Shown: positions 10,112 through 20,038, numbered from the stretch's first letter. The stretch is 64,000 nt of DNA from Janibacter limosus NBRC 16128 (GCF_001570985.1 NZ_BCSS01000014.1:1-64000), one strand, 5' to 3'. The notes: generated by a model not told the origin, from the sequence alone. Made by a program: numbers and translations.

Positions 10112-10758
10112 CGGGTTTCCTTCGGATCAAGCGCCAGCATGCGCTGCACGTACTTGCCGAGGATGTCGACCTCGACATTGACTCGGTCACCAACTCCCTT
10201 GCGGCCCAAGGTGGTCAACTCCAGGGTCGTGGGGATGAGGGCGACCTCGACGTGGTCGTCCCCCACCTCGGTGAGGGTCAGGCTCACGCCGTCGAGGCAG
10301 ATCGACCCCTTGTCCACGACGAAGGGGGCCAGCTCGGGGTCGATGGCGAGCCGCACCTCCTCCCACCCATCGAGGCTCGTTCCTCGCACCTCAGGGCGGC
10401 GCCGGTCTGCACTCGGACGGCGCTCGAGGATGGTCGCGGTGCCGTCGACGTGCCCCTGGACGAGGTGGCCGTCGAGGCGGGCACCGAGCACCATGGCGCG
10501 CTCGAGGTTGACGGCGTCGCCGGCGGCCAGGTCACCGAGGGCGGTGCGCCGCAGGCTCTCGGCCATGACGTCGAAGGTGACGACTCCCCCCTTCGCCTCG
10601 TGGTCGGTGACGGTCAAGCAGGCGCCGTTGACCGCGATGGAGGCGCCGTGCGCGGGGTCGGCGGTGGTGACGCTCCCGCGCACGGTGATCCGGCTGGAGT
10701 CCGTGCTCGGTTCGATGGCGACCACCTCCCCGAGCTCTTCGATGATTCCGGTGAACAT
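10108..10758 (-). CDS. ribE: Riboflavin synthase, alpha subunit
   Basis: Carries out dismutation of two lumazine molecules into riboflavin. The 216-residue protein starts with the diagnostic [12 protein letters not shown] at ATG 10758. It consists of two homologous lumazine-binding barrels: the first around [11 protein letters not shown]-like residues ([16 protein letters not shown]), the second around [19 protein letters not shown]. The start overlaps the end of ribD by one base (TGATG), and the stop overlaps ribBA (ATGA). The symbol ribE is used in the actinobacterial/Bacillus sense for the alpha subunit; other schemes call it ribC. Confidence 0.95.
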
Positions 10759-11849
10759 CAGTGCTCCCTCCTTACGGTGGCCGTGACGGCGATGTCGTCG
10801 CCGAGGCGCGTGACATCGGTGGTGGTGAGGCGCAGGGCCTCGGTGATGGTGGTGATGCCGGCATCCGCGAGGACCGGCGAGCCGGCTCCGAGCAGTGCCG
10901 GTGCGATGTGGGCCACGACCTCGTCGACGAGGTCCGCGGCGACGCACGAGGCGGCGAGGTGGGCGCCGCCCTCGAGGAGGACCGACCGGACTCCGCGCTC
11001 GTGGAGTCCGACGAGCAGTGCAGCCAGGTCCAGGCCTGTGGGCCCGTGGGGCACGGCGAGGACGTCGACGCGGGCCTCGGTCAGCCGGCTGGCATCAGCG
11101 TCGTCGGCGACGACCACGAGGGTCGGGGCCGCGTCGTCGAGGACACGGGCCGTGAGCGGCATCTGCGCCCCGCTGTCGATCACGACGCGCAGCGGCTGGG
11201 TCGCACCGTCGATGCCCCGGACAGCCAGGTGGGGGTCGTCCGCTCGCAGCGTGGCACCGCCGACGAGCACGGCATCACTCTCGGCCCGCAGACGGTGGAC
11301 GTCGGCGCGGGCCTGCGCCCCGGTGATCCAGCGACTCGTGCCATCAGCTGCGGCGGTGCGTCCGTCGAGGGTGCTCGCGAGCTTCCACGTGACGTGGGGG
11401 CGGCCGGTCGTCATCGCGTGCAGCCAGGCCCGGTTGCCGTACGCGGCCGCATCCCGCCCGGTGCCCACGACGACGCCGACCCCGTGCTCCCGCAACAGAT
11501 CCGCTCCCCCACCTGCGGTCACGGTGGGGTCCGGGACGGCGACCACGACTCGCGCGACACCGGCCTCGAGCAGGGCGCCGGTGCACGGTCCGGTGCGACC
11601 GGTGTGCCTGCAGGGCTCGAGGGTGACCACCGCGGTGCCGCCACGGGCGGACCGTCCGGCCTCGGCGAGCGCCCTGACCTCGGCGTGTGGTCCACCGGCG
11701 CGCTCGTGCCACCCTTCGCCGACGATCCGGCCGTCCGCATCGAGGATGATGCAGCCGACGACCGGGTTGGGTGCGGTGCGGCCCAGACCGCGCGCCGCCA
11801 GCTCGACGGCACGGGTCATCGCACTCTCGATGGTGACCGGCTGCTGCAT
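10758..11849 (-). CDS. ribD: Bifunctional riboflavin deaminase/reductase
   Basis: Catalyses steps two and three of riboflavin synthesis. Residues from about 1 to 145 form the pyrimidine deaminase, with the zinc motif PHAEVRAL and PCRHTGRTGPC. The remainder is the NADPH-dependent reductase (VTWKLASTLDGRTAAADGTSRWITG; LEGGAHLAASCVAADLVDE). I choose ATG 11849, which follows GGAGAGGG. The frame stays open upstream as far as 12023, but that stretch is the riboswitch leader and is not coding. First gene of the rib operon; the order ribD-ribE-ribBA-ribH is the classical one. Confidence 0.95.
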   Translation of the reverse strand: MQQPVTIESAMTRAVELAARGLGRTAPNPVVGCIILDADGRIVGEGWHERAGGPHAEVRALAEAGRSARGGTAVVTLEPCRHTGRTGPCTGALLEAGVARVVVAVPDPTVTAGGGADLLREHGVGVVVGTGRDAAAYGNRAWLHAMTTGRPHVTWKLASTLDGRTAAADGTSRWITGAQARADVHRLRAESDAVLVGGATLRADDPHLAVRGIDGATQPLRVVIDSGAQMPLTARVLDDAAPTLVVVADDADASRLTEARVDVLAVPHGPTGLDLAALLVGLHERGVRSVLLEGGAHLAASCVAADLVDEVVAHIAPALLGAGSPVLADAGITTITEALRLTTTDVTRLGDDIAVTATVRREH

Positions 11850-11897
11850 CGTGCCCTCTCCGTGGTCTGACGCGGACCACGGGGGCGAAGGGGGAGG

Positions 11898-11913
11898 CAC
11901 GCCAGATGGCGTG
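11898..11913 (-). promoter_or_regulatory. Small hairpin in the ribD leader
   Basis: CACGCC and GGCGTG separated by four bases form a short stem about 50 bases before the ribD start. It lacks a T-run and is too far from the ribosome-binding site to block it directly, so it could be the expression-platform part of the riboswitch or incidental. The pairing is seen; the role is not known. Confidence 0.3.
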
Positions 11914-11998
11914 ACGGCGCGCGCGCAGACCATCGGATGCCCGATGACGTCATGCCGACGAGGGTCAGACCCACGCACGGCACGACCGCGACGCCGCG

Positions 11999-12118
11999 TG
12001 CTGCCTCCCATCCGGACTTTCACCGTCGGTGCTGGAGTTTCACCAGCTCAACCCGACCTTGAGAGGACGGGCTCGCGGACTGTCACCGCCGGCTCGGAAT
12101 TACACCGACCCCGGAGCA
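11999..12118 (-). promoter_or_regulatory. FMN riboswitch (RFN element)
   Basis: On the minus strand the leader of ribD shows the conserved RFN elements in order: GGGGTCGGTGTAATTCCGAG, CCGGCGGTGACAGTCCGCGA, the variable stem, CACCGACGGTGAAAGTCC, and GGATGGGAGGCAGCA closing P1. It should bind FMN and reduce expression of ribD-ribE-ribBA-ribH. About 150 bases separate it from the ribD ATG. The gene-free stretch 11850-12215 holds only this riboswitch, the leader tail with one hairpin, and, upstream of the riboswitch, a possible -35 box (TTGACG on the minus strand at 12142-12147) without a clear -10. Confidence 0.93.
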
Positions 12119-12215
12119 CGCGTACGACATGACTCGTACTCCGTCAAGGATACCCCTCACCCCGTGGTCGGCCACATGACCTGCCCCACCCTGCGGTACG
12201 TGCCCACCCGGAGCA

Positions 12216-13046
12216 TCAGTGCGTCGCGAAGTACCGCAGGCGCTCCAAGGTGCCGTTCCAGACGTTCTGGTCGACGGGGGTGGTGCTGTACTGCCAGAAG
12301 CTGTGCGTGGACCATCCATACGGCTTGGTCCCCACCGTGCTCGAGTACCTGGCGATCCACAGCGGCGACTTCGCGGCGATCGTGGCGTCGCTGCCGACGC
12401 ACTGGTCCCACCAGCTCGTCGCCGTGTAGATCACGGGGTAGCGACCGGTCCGGCTCTTGTACTGGGTGAGGAAGGCGTTGATCCAGGCGCGCATCTGCGT
12501 GCGTGTCTTGCCGTAGCAGGTGGCTCCGTAGGGGTTCCACTCCATGTCGAGGGCCCCCGGGAGGGTCTTGCCGTCTGCGGACCACCCGCCGCCGTTGTCC
12601 ACGAAGTGGTTGGCCTGGGTCGACCCGCTCGAGCTGTCCGGCAGTGCGAAGTGGTATGCGCCCCGGATGAATCCCTGGCTGTACGAGCCCGTGTACTGGT
12701 GGCCGAAGGACGGGCTCTCGTACGTCGTCCCCTCGGTCGCCTTGACATAGGCGAAGCGCTTGCCCGCCCCCCACTGCGCGGCCCAGTCGACCCGGCCCTG
12801 CCAGTTGGACACATCGATGCCCGGCACCCCCGACGGTGCAGCGACCGCGGCCGATGCCCTCTCCGGCGTGCGCCTCGCGCCGTGCTGATTCCAGCCCATC
12901 GCCGCATCACCCGGGCTGTTGATGCCAGCCGACCGCGCCTCCGCAGTCGGGGTGCGCTCGGCCGGGGCAGCACCGGCTCCGGTCGGGACGAGCAGACCCG
13001 CTGCGGCGAGTGCTGCCGCGGCGAGGGTCATGGTGGTGCGAGACAT
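12216..13046 (-). CDS. Secreted GH25 lysozyme
   Basis: A 276-residue exported muramidase. The N-terminal Sec signal (MTLAAAALAAAGLLVPTGAGA) ends near residue 26. A linker of about 50 residues follows, then a GH25 barrel from about residue 74. Its signature is the first-strand GIDVSNWQGRVDW, YVKATEGTTYESPSF, and the catalytic acidic pair in LDMEWNPYG (Asp and Glu). WQYSTTPVD closes the domain. No cell-wall-binding repeats are present. The start ATG 13046 follows GGAGG. The gene stands alone, between the riboflavin leader and the sucCD terminator, and may act in wall turnover or against competitors. Confidence 0.9.
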   Translation of the reverse strand: MSRTTMTLAAAALAAAGLLVPTGAGAAPAERTPTAEARSAGINSPGDAAMGWNQHGARRTPERASAAVAAPSGVPGIDVSNWQGRVDWAAQWGAGKRFAYVKATEGTTYESPSFGHQYTGSYSQGFIRGAYHFALPDSSSGSTQANHFVDNGGGWSADGKTLPGALDMEWNPYGATCYGKTRTQMRAWINAFLTQYKSRTGRYPVIYTATSWWDQCVGSDATIAAKSPLWIARYSSTVGTKPYGWSTHSFWQYSTTPVDQNVWNGTLERLRYFATH

Positions 13047-13171
13047 CAGGGTTCCTCCAGCGACGGTGACGATCCGGGGACGGACCGATCCGCACGGTAG
13101 AGCCTGCAGGTGACCAACCGGCCACGATCGTTACCGGATCCCGTCAGCGCTCCGTCAAGATCTCACACCGA

Positions 13172-13222
13172 CATGACGAAGGGCGGTTCCCACCTCATCG
13201 GTGGGAACCGCCCTTCGTCATG
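13172..13222. terminator. Terminator of sucCD
   Basis: A 23-bp perfect stem with a 5-base loop (13195-13199), lying just after the sucD stop. Its base is ATGACGAAGGGCGG / CCGCCCTTCGTCAT. It belongs to a set of four hairpins in the window that share the CGAAGGG / CCCTTCG base. Confidence 0.85.
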
Positions 13223-13234
13223 GCCTGGCAGGAC

Positions 13235-14125
13235 TTACTTGGCCAGGGACTTCATGATCTCGCGCATGAGGTCAGCGGTCTCGGACGGCGTCTTGCCGAC
13301 CTTGACCCCGGCGGCCTCGAGGGCCTCCTTCTTGGCGGCGGCCGTACCGGAGGACCCGGAGACGATGGCGCCGGCGTGGCCCATGGTCTTGCCCTCCGGG
13401 GCGGTGAAGCCCGCGACATAGCCGACGACCGGCTTGGTCACGTTGTCCTTGATGTACGCCGCAGCGCGCTCCTCGGCGTCGCCACCGATCTCGCCGATCA
13501 TGACGATCGCGTCGGTGTCGGGGTCCTGCTCGAAGGCCTCGAGGCAGTCGATGTGCGTGGTCCCGATGACCGGGTCGCCGCCGATGCCGACGCCCGTGGA
13601 GAAGCCGAACTCACGCAGCTCGTACATCATCTGGTAGGTCAGCGTGCCGGACTTGGACACCAGACCGATGCGGCCCGCACCGGCGATGCTCGCCGGGATG
13701 ATGCCTGCGTTGGACTGTCCGGGGCTGATCAGGCCGGGGCAGTTGGGCCCGATGATCCGGGTGGCCTTGCCCTTGCTGTAGTTGTAGAACTCCGCGGAGT
13801 CCTTGACCGCGATGCCCTCGGTGATGACGACGGCGAGCGGGATCTCGGCGTCGATCGCCTCGACGACGGCGGACTTGGCGAAGGCCGGCGGCACGAAGAT
13901 GACCGACACGTCAGCGCCGGTCTCCTTCATCGCGTCGGCGACGGAGCCGAAGACCGGAACGGTCTTGCCGTCAGGGAAGTCGACGCTCTGGCCGGCCTTC
14001 TTGGGGTTGACGCCGCCCACGACATTCGTGCCCGAGGCGAGCATGAGCGTGGTGTGCTTCATGCCCTCGGAGCCGGTCATGCCCTGGACGATGACCTTGG
14101 AGTCAGCAGTGATGAAGATTGCCAT
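13235..14125 (-). CDS. sucD: Succinyl-CoA synthetase, alpha subunit
   Basis: Forms, with SucC, the citric-acid-cycle enzyme that makes succinate and a nucleoside triphosphate from succinyl-CoA. The 296-residue protein has the CoA-binding Rossmann part at the N-terminus ([16 protein letters not shown]) and the ligase part with the phospho-histidine in [23 protein letters not shown] is the usual family block. It lies 18 bp downstream of sucC on the same strand and ends at a strong hairpin. Confidence 0.97.
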   Translation of the reverse strand: MAIFITADSKVIVQGMTGSEGMKHTTLMLASGTNVVGGVNPKKAGQSVDFPDGKTVPVFGSVADAMKETGADVSVIFVPPAFAKSAVVEAIDAEIPLAVVITEGIAVKDSAEFYNYSKGKATRIIGPNCPGLISPGQSNAGIIPASIAGAGRIGLVSKSGTLTYQMMYELREFGFSTGVGIGGDPVIGTTHIDCLEAFEQDPDTDAIVMIGEIGGDAEERAAAYIKDNVTKPVVGYVAGFTAPEGKTMGHAGAIVSGSSGTAAAKKEALEAAGVKVGKTPSETADLMREIMKSLAK

Positions 14126-14143
14126 GTCTTTTTTCTACGTCCT

Positions 14144-15325
14144 TTACTTCGCGGCCAGCTCGGCGGCCTTGCGGGCAGCGCCGTCCATGGTGGCCTCGAT
14201 GGTGACCAGCGGGTGGTTGAACTCGGCGAGGATGCGGCGACCCTCCTCGACGTTGTTGCCGTCGAGACGGACGACGAGGGGCTTGGTGGCCCCGTCACCG
14301 AGGGTCTTCAGCGCGCCGACGATGCCGTTGGCGACGGCGTCGCACGCGGTGATGCCACCGAAGACGTTGACGAAGACGGACTTGACCTGCTCGTCACCCA
14401 GGATGACGTCCAGGCCGTTGGCCATGACCTCGGCCGAGGCGCCGCCACCGATGTCGAGGAAGTTGGCCGGCTTGGCCTTGCCTCCGGTGAAGTCCTCACC
14501 CGCGTAGGCGACGACGTCCAGGGTGCTCATCACGAGCCCCGCGCCGTTGCCGATGATGCCGACGTTGCCGTCGAGCTTGACGTAGTTGAGGCCCTTGGCC
14601 TTGGCCTTGGCCTCGAGCGGGTCAGCTGCTCCCTTGTCCTCGAGGGCAGCGTGGTCGGGCTGACGGAAGTCGGCGTTCTCGTCCAGCGTGACCTTGCCGT
14701 CGAGCGCGACGATGTCGCCCTGCTCGGTCTTGACGAGCGGGTTGACCTCGACGAGGGTGGCGTCCTCCTCGCGGTAGACGACCCAGAGCTTCTTGATCGT
14801 CTCGGCGATCGCGCCCTTGTCGGCCTCGTCGAAGCCCGCGGCGTCGACGATCTCCTTGGCCTTGGCGTCGTCGATGCCGACATTGGGGTCGACCGCGATG
14901 CGAGCCAGCGCCTCGGGGCGCTCGACTGCGAGCTGCTCGATCTCCATGCCGCCCTCGACGGAGCACATCGCCAGGTAGGTGCGGTTGGCCCGGTCGAGCA
15001 GGATCGAGAAGTAGTACTCCTCGGCGATCTGCGCGCCCTGGGCGATCATCACCTGGTGGACCGTGTGGCCCTTGATGTCCATGCCCAGGATGGCCTCGGC
15101 GTGCGCCTCGGCCTCGTCAGCGGTCTTGGCGACCTTGACGCCACCGGCCTTGCCGCGGCCTCCGGTCTTGACCTGGGCCTTGACGACGGTGACACCGCCG
15201 CTCTTTTGACCGATGCTCTCGGCGGCGGCTCGCGCCTCCTGCGGGGTGGTGGCGACGGCGCCGGCAAGAACCGGGACACCGTGCTTCTCGAACACGTCGC
15301 GTGCTTGGTACTCGAAGAGATCCAC
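14144..15325 (-). CDS. sucC: Succinyl-CoA synthetase, beta subunit
   Basis: The nucleotide-binding subunit, 393 residues, with an ATP-grasp domain ([30 protein letters not shown]) and the C-terminal CoA-ligase domain ([37 protein letters not shown]). The start is GTG 15325, encoding [10 protein letters not shown] as in other family members. A GAGGA sequence about 12 bases upstream may serve as ribosome-binding site. It is the first gene of a sucCD pair and is divergent from the lipase-like gene. Confidence 0.97.
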   Translation of the reverse strand: MDLFEYQARDVFEKHGVPVLAGAVATTPQEARAAAESIGQKSGGVTVVKAQVKTGGRGKAGGVKVAKTADEAEAHAEAILGMDIKGHTVHQVMIAQGAQIAEEYYFSILLDRANRTYLAMCSVEGGMEIEQLAVERPEALARIAVDPNVGIDDAKAKEIVDAAGFDEADKGAIAETIKKLWVVYREEDATLVEVNPLVKTEQGDIVALDGKVTLDENADFRQPDHAALEDKGAADPLEAKAKAKGLNYVKLDGNVGIIGNGAGLVMSTLDVVAYAGEDFTGGKAKPANFLDIGGGASAEVMANGLDVILGDEQVKSVFVNVFGGITACDAVANGIVGALKTLGDGATKPLVVRLDGNNVEEGRRILAEFNHPLVTIEATMDGAARKAAELAAK

Positions 15326-15502
15326 GAGGTTGATTCCGTCCTCTGCTGTGGTAACGGGGTGCGGGTCGAGACTATCCCCAGCGCGCAGGCGGAAGCACCT
15401 CCGGTCATGAGACGGGCACCACGGCGATCGTTGAAGCGTTGATCACAGACTCGTCACGACCCTTCACATCAGGTCGCCCTTCGGGGTTACTCTCGAGTCA
15501 CC

Positions 15503-16429
15503 ATGGCCCCGCAGACACGCACGGTGACCACCACCGTCCCGAGGAGCGGCCCCGCAACGACGCCGGCCCGCCTGCGATCCGGTGTGTGCCAGCAGCTGCG
15601 ACAGATGGCCACCGTGCAGGCAGCGGTCTTCGCGGCCGTCGAGGTGGTCTGGGCGACGACCCACGTCTCGCTCTACCCCTTCGGCGCCCGGGCTCCGCGG
15701 CGCGGAGGGCCACGGCACGGTTATCGCATCGAGCACCTGAGCCCGGTGCAGCGCGGACGGCTCGTCACTGATGTCACCGAGGCCGGCACGCCGATCCTGC
15801 TGCTGCACGGCATGGCCGACAACCACTCGATCTTCACCCTCCTGCGCCGGGGGCTGCTGCGCCGTGGGTTCAGTCGTGTCTTCTCCATGAACTACTCGGT
15901 GCGCACCAAGGACGTGCGCACCGCCGCCGCCCAGCTCGCCGAAGAGATCGAGGCGATCGCCGCGGAGACCGGCTTCGAGCGGATCCATGTCGTCGCGCAC
16001 AGCCTCGGCGGCGTGGTCGCCCGGTACTACGTGACGCGTTTGGGCGGTGACGAGCGCGTCCACACGCTCGTCACGCTGGGCTCCCCGCACGGCGGGACCC
16101 TGCTCGCCCACCTGGTGCCGGCATCACTGCTGCGGCAGCTGCGGCCGGGCAGCCCCTTCATGCGGGAGCTCAACCAGCCCGCGCCCGGGTGCCGCACCCG
16201 GGTCATCGCCTTCTGGTCCGACACCGACGAGGCGGTCGTGCCCGCCGTCAACGCCTCCCTCCACCAGGAGGGTGTCGACAGCACCAACATCCGACTCCGG
16301 GGCATCGGCCACCTGTCGCTGCCGATCCTGCCGAGCGTCGTGCACCAGATCGCGACCCGGCTGACCCAGCTCGACAGCGAGGGCACACCGACCGCCTCGG
16401 TCACGGACATCAGCGCCCGTCTGGCCTGA
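15503..16429 (+). CDS. Alpha/beta-hydrolase, lipase/esterase type
   Basis: A 308-residue serine hydrolase. The oxyanion-hole strand ILLLHGMADNHSIF, the nucleophile elbow HVVAHSLGGVVARYY (Ser), the Asp of FWSDTDEAVVP and the His of GIGHLSLPILPSV make a full triad. The segment LGSPHGGTLLAHL resembles actinobacterial triacylglycerol lipases. There is no clear signal peptide, although residues 30-60 are moderately hydrophobic. The substrate is unknown. The start ATG 15503 has no ribosome-binding site; a TACTCT box lies 9 bases upstream. It is divergent from sucC. Confidence 0.85.
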   Translation: MAPQTRTVTTTVPRSGPATTPARLRSGVCQQLRQMATVQAAVFAAVEVVWATTHVSLYPFGARAPRRGGPRHGYRIEHLSPVQRGRLVTDVTEAGTPILLLHGMADNHSIFTLLRRGLLRRGFSRVFSMNYSVRTKDVRTAAAQLAEEIEAIAAETGFERIHVVAHSLGGVVARYYVTRLGGDERVHTLVTLGSPHGGTLLAHLVPASLLRQLRPGSPFMRELNQPAPGCRTRVIAFWSDTDEAVVPAVNASLHQEGVDSTNIRLRGIGHLSLPILPSVVHQIATRLTQLDSEGTPTASVTDISARLA

Positions 16430-16478
16430 CCACCGGCCCCTGGCGGTCGACGCGAGCGTGGCGCCGGTCACCTCAGTT

Positions 16479-16506
16479 TTGCATAACGAAAAGGTCACGC
16501 TAGGGT
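16479..16506 (+). promoter_or_regulatory. Sigma-70-type promoter of the M23 peptidase
   Basis: TTGCAT (16479-16484), 16 bases, TAGGGT (16501-16506), about 45 bases before the ATG at 16551. This is one of the clearest housekeeping-type promoters in the window. Confidence 0.6.
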
Positions 16507-16550
16507 TTCGCAGGATTTGTCCACGACTCCCCTGCGAGGACTCCTTCTTC

Positions 16551-17456
16551 ATGTCTGACTACTCCGGGCGGCACCGGCCGCCCACCCGCGCTGAGCGGCG
16601 CGCCATCGAGCGCTCTTCGCGTCTGCCCAAGAGCTTCGGCCCCGCATACCTGGTCCCCACGGCTGCGGCGGCCACCTTGGTGCTGACGGCGGCTGGCGCC
16701 ACTGCCGCCCAGTCCTCCTCCTTCACGGGTGCGTCAGCGGCCACGCAGGCCCGCGGCGCCCTCCTCACCCCGACCCAGGACCAGGACACGGCGTCCTCGC
16801 TGCTGTCCGACCCGGCGCTGGGCGAGAGCGCCCGCGAGGAGGTCACCGCCTCCGCTCAGGAAAGGAGCGGTCTGGCCACGCGCCGACAGGCCGCCTCCAC
16901 CTCTGTCGCCAAGGACCAGGCCCGCACGCAGGAGCGCAAGCGCGCCGCCCGCGACAAGGCCCGCGCGGAGCTGGCCGCGGACAAGAAGCGCACGTCGGCG
17001 TCCTCGACGAAGGACTCCACGACTGCCGGGTCCACGTCCTCCGAGTCCTCGGACACCGCCACGGGTGCCCAGAGCTGGGTCAAGCCGCTCGACAACGCCG
17101 TCTTCACCTCCCCCTTCGGCCAGCGCTGGGGCAGGCTGCACGCCGGCCAGGACTACGCCGCCCCGATCGGCACCCCGCTGAAGGCCCTGAGCAGCGGCAC
17201 CGTCGTCGGCGCCGGCCCGATGAGCGGATACGGCGTCTACATCGACATCAAGTACTGGGACGGCACGGTCTCCCGCTACGGGCACCTGACCTCGGTCAGC
17301 GCGGCCGTCGGGCAGCAGGTCGCCCCCGGTGACGTCGTCGCCCTCTCGGGCAACACCGGGCACTCCACCGGCCCCCACCTCCACATGGAGATCCACCCCG
17401 GTGGCGGCGGCGCGATCGACCCGGCCGGCTGGCTGGCCGAGCGCGGCATCGCCTGA
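16551..17456 (+). CDS. Secreted M23 (LytM) peptidase
   Basis: A 301-residue exported protein. The ATG at 16551 is preceded by GAGGA. After about 35 positively charged residues there is a hydrophobic segment (VPTAAAATLVLTAAGATAA) that could be a signal peptide or anchor. A long Ala/Lys/Arg/Glu-rich, probably helical linker follows (about residues 90-170). The C-terminal M23 domain begins near residue 180 (FTSPFGQRWGRLHAGQDYAAP), with zinc ligands H and D in HAGQD and HLH in GPHLHMEIHP. It probably cuts or regulates cutting of peptidoglycan cross-bridges. It is convergent with pcrA across a palindromic terminator. Confidence 0.9.
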   Translation: MSDYSGRHRPPTRAERRAIERSSRLPKSFGPAYLVPTAAAATLVLTAAGATAAQSSSFTGASAATQARGALLTPTQDQDTASSLLSDPALGESAREEVTASAQERSGLATRRQAASTSVAKDQARTQERKRAARDKARAELAADKKRTSASSTKDSTTAGSTSSESSDTATGAQSWVKPLDNAVFTSPFGQRWGRLHAGQDYAAPIGTPLKALSSGTVVGAGPMSGYGVYIDIKYWDGTVSRYGHLTSVSAAVGQQVAPGDVVALSGNTGHSTGPHLHMEIHPGGGGAIDPAGWLAERGIA

Positions 17457-17471
17457 CCTCATAGCTCCACC

Positions 17472-17517
17472 GACGAAGGGGGCCCGACGAGCAATTGCTC
17501 GTCGGGCCCCCTTCGTC
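17472..17517. terminator. Bidirectional terminator between M23 peptidase and pcrA
   Basis: A perfect 46-bp palindrome centred on GCAATTGC, with the base GACGAAGGGGGC / GCCCCCTTCGTC. It ends both convergent genes. Confidence 0.9.
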
Positions 17518-17537
17518 TGTCCCTGCGGGAATGCCCC

Positions 17538-19991
17538 TCAGAGCTTTTCGAGAGGTGCATAGCGCAGCAGCAGTCGCTTGACGCCGTCCTCTCCCCCGAA
17601 GTCGACGTGCGCCATCGACTTGTCCCCCTCACCCTCGACGCGGATGACCGTGCCGAGGCCGAAGCTGTCGTGCGTGACCTTGTCGCCGTTGGTCAGGGCG
17701 ATGACCGGCCGGTTGCCGGGTGAGCGCACACCGGGACGGGCCGCGAGGCGGGCGACCGCGGGCTGGCGCCCATCGCGGGACCCGGCACCACCGAAGCCAC
17801 CGAGCGGCGGGCCCGTGCGCTCCCACTGCACGAGGTCCGCGGGGATCTCGTCGAGGAAGCGTGAGGCCGGGTTGTACTGCGGCGTGCCGAAGGCGCTGCG
17901 AACCGCGGCGCGGGAGAGGTGCAGCCGCTCGCGAGCGCGCGTGATGCCGACGTAGGCCAGACGGCGCTCCTCCTCGAGCTCGGTGTCGTTGGCCAGGCTG
18001 CGCTGGTGGGGGAAGGTGCCGTCCTCCATGCCGGTGAGGAAGACGACGGGGAACTCCAGCCCCTTGGCGGTGTGCAGGGTCATGAGGGTGACGACGCCCT
18101 GCTCCTCGCCCTCGCTGCCCTCGTCGTCGGGGATCTCGTCGGCATCGGCCACGAGGCTGACCTGCTCGAGGAAGTCGTCGAGGCTGATGACCTCGCCGGT
18201 GGCCTCACGGGTCGCGTCGAACTCGCGAGCGACGCCGATCAGCTCCGCCAGGTTTTCCAGCCGGGTCTCGTCCTGCGGGTCGCGGCTGGCCTGCAGCTCG
18301 CTGACGTAGCCGGTGCGGTCGAGCACGGCCTCGAGGAGGTCGCCGATCCCGGCGCCCCCCTCGTGCAGCCCGCCCAGACCCTCGAGCAGCGCGGTGAATC
18401 CCTTGACCGCCTTGACCGAGCGGGTGGCGATGCCGGGGGCGTCCTCGACGCGGCCGAGTGCGGCGACGAAGGGGATCCGCTCGCGCTCGGCGAGCTGGGC
18501 GAGCGCCAGCTGGGCCCGGTCGCCGATGCCGCGCTTGGGGGTGTTGATGATCCGGCGCATGTTGACCGTGTCCGCCGGGTTGGCGACGACGCGCAGGTAG
18601 GCCAAGGCGTCCTTGACCTCGCGCCGCTCGTAGAAGCGGGTGCCGCCGACGACCTTGTAGGGCAGCCCCGTGCGGACGAAGATCTCCTCGATGGCGCGCG
18701 ACTGCGCATTGGTCCGGTAGAAGACCGCGACATCGCCGGGACGCACCCCGTGCTCGTCGTGCAGGTCATCGATCTTCTTGGCGATGAAGGAGGCCTCGTC
18801 GTGCTCGTTGTCGCCGACGTAGCCGACGATCTGCTCGCCGGCCCCTGCCTCGGTCCACAGGTTTTTCTTCCGCCGCGACTCATTGCGCTCGATGACCGCG
18901 TTGGCCGCGGTGAGGATCGTCTGCGTCGAGCGGTAATTTTGCTCGAGGAGGATCGTCCGGGCGTCCGGGTAGTCCTCCTCGAACTCGACGATGTTGCGGA
19001 TCGAGGCCCCGCGGAAGGCGTAGATCGACTGGTCGGCATCACCGACGACGACCAGCTCGCTCGGCTCGACGGAGTGGGCTGACCGGGTCGCGTCCTTGTC
19101 GCCGCCCACCAGCTCACGCACGAGCATGTACTGCGCGTGGTTGGTGTCCTGGTACTCGTCGACGAGGACGTGGCGGAAGCGACGGCGGTAGTGCTCGGCG
19201 ACATCGGGGAAGGCCTGCAGGATGTGCACCGTCGTCATGATGATGTCGTCGAAGTCCAGCGCATTGGCCTGCCGCAGTCGGCGTTGGTACTCGGTGTAGA
19301 CCTGCGCGAGCGTCTGGTCCTGCTGTGTCCCGCCGGTCTGGACGTCCTCGTCGACCGCCGCGCGCCGCGCGAACTCCTCCTCGTCGACCAGCTCGTTCTT
19401 GAGGTTGCTGATCCGATGGCCCATGGAGCGCGGAGGGAAGCGCTTGGGGTCCAGGTCGAGATCACGCATGACCATGGCGACGAGGCGCTGGCTGTCGGCC
19501 GCGTCGTAGATGGAGAAGCTGCTCTTCATCCCGACCTTGGTCGCCTCGCGGCGCAGGATCCGCACGCACGCGGAGTGGAAGGTCAGCACCCACATCGCCT
19601 TGGCCCGCGGACCGACGAGGTCCTCGACCCGCTCGCGCATCTCGGCGGCGGCCTTGTTGGTGAAGGTGATCGCCAGGATCTGGCCCGGCTGGACGCCCCG
19701 CGCCCCGAGCAGGTGGGCGATGCGGTGAGTGAGCACCCGGGTCTTACCCGAGCCGGCCCCGGCGATGATGAGCAGCGGTCCGCCCGCGTGCAGGACCGCC
19801 TCGCGCTGGCCCGGGTTGAGGCCGGCGACCAGCTCCTCCGGGTCCCGCTGGACGGGAGTGTCGTGCCGGCTGTGCGCGGCCCGCGTCGGGCCCTCGTCGC
19901 TCATCGCCCACGTGGGGACGCCGGCGTCGGTCACGTCGTGGTTCCAGTCACCGGGCAGGGCATCGGGAAGGTCGTCGAAAAGGCTGCTCAT
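17538..19991 (-). CDS. pcrA: ATP-dependent DNA helicase PcrA/UvrD
   Basis: An 817-residue superfamily 1A 3'-5' helicase for nucleotide excision repair, mismatch processing and removal of blocked complexes. Seen in order: a poorly conserved N-terminus of about 55 residues, LNPGQREAVLHAGGPLLIIAGAGSGKT (Q motif and Walker A), AITFTNKAAAEM, VDEYQDTN (Walker B), GDADQSIYAFRGA, EQNYRS, VVGGTRFYERREVKDALAYLR, TLHTAKGLEFPVVF and RRLAYVGITRARE. The C-terminus has the Tudor-like FGLGTVIRVEG segment that contacts RNA polymerase in homologues. The start ATG 19991 gives MSSLFDDLP; the longer open frame upstream is rejected. Confidence 0.95.
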   Translation of the reverse strand: MSSLFDDLPDALPGDWNHDVTDAGVPTWAMSDEGPTRAAHSRHDTPVQRDPEELVAGLNPGQREAVLHAGGPLLIIAGAGSGKTRVLTHRIAHLLGARGVQPGQILAITFTNKAAAEMRERVEDLVGPRAKAMWVLTFHSACVRILRREATKVGMKSSFSIYDAADSQRLVAMVMRDLDLDPKRFPPRSMGHRISNLKNELVDEEEFARRAAVDEDVQTGGTQQDQTLAQVYTEYQRRLRQANALDFDDIIMTTVHILQAFPDVAEHYRRRFRHVLVDEYQDTNHAQYMLVRELVGGDKDATRSAHSVEPSELVVVGDADQSIYAFRGASIRNIVEFEEDYPDARTILLEQNYRSTQTILTAANAVIERNESRRKKNLWTEAGAGEQIVGYVGDNEHDEASFIAKKIDDLHDEHGVRPGDVAVFYRTNAQSRAIEEIFVRTGLPYKVVGGTRFYERREVKDALAYLRVVANPADTVNMRRIINTPKRGIGDRAQLALAQLAERERIPFVAALGRVEDAPGIATRSVKAVKGFTALLEGLGGLHEGGAGIGDLLEAVLDRTGYVSELQASRDPQDETRLENLAELIGVAREFDATREATGEVISLDDFLEQVSLVADADEIPDDEGSEGEEQGVVTLMTLHTAKGLEFPVVFLTGMEDGTFPHQRSLANDTELEEERRLAYVGITRARERLHLSRAAVRSAFGTPQYNPASRFLDEIPADLVQWERTGPPLGGFGGAGSRDGRQPAVARLAARPGVRSPGNRPVIALTNGDKVTHDSFGLGTVIRVEGEGDKSMAHVDFGGEDGVKRLLLRYAPLEKL

Positions 19992-20038
19992 GTCGGCGAC
20001 CAGCCTACGTCGCGGGACTGACACCCCCTTCGCCCAGA

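Noticed and set aside
11850-12023. N-terminal extension of RibD
   Set aside because: The frame is open, but the DNA is the tail of the FMN riboswitch leader; ATG 11849 has a ribosome-binding site and the usual RibD start.
13220-15442. A 740-codon plus-strand frame opposite sucCD
   Set aside because: Antisense shadow of two certain citric-acid-cycle genes; it is rich in Gly, Asp, Leu and Val with no recognisable fold.
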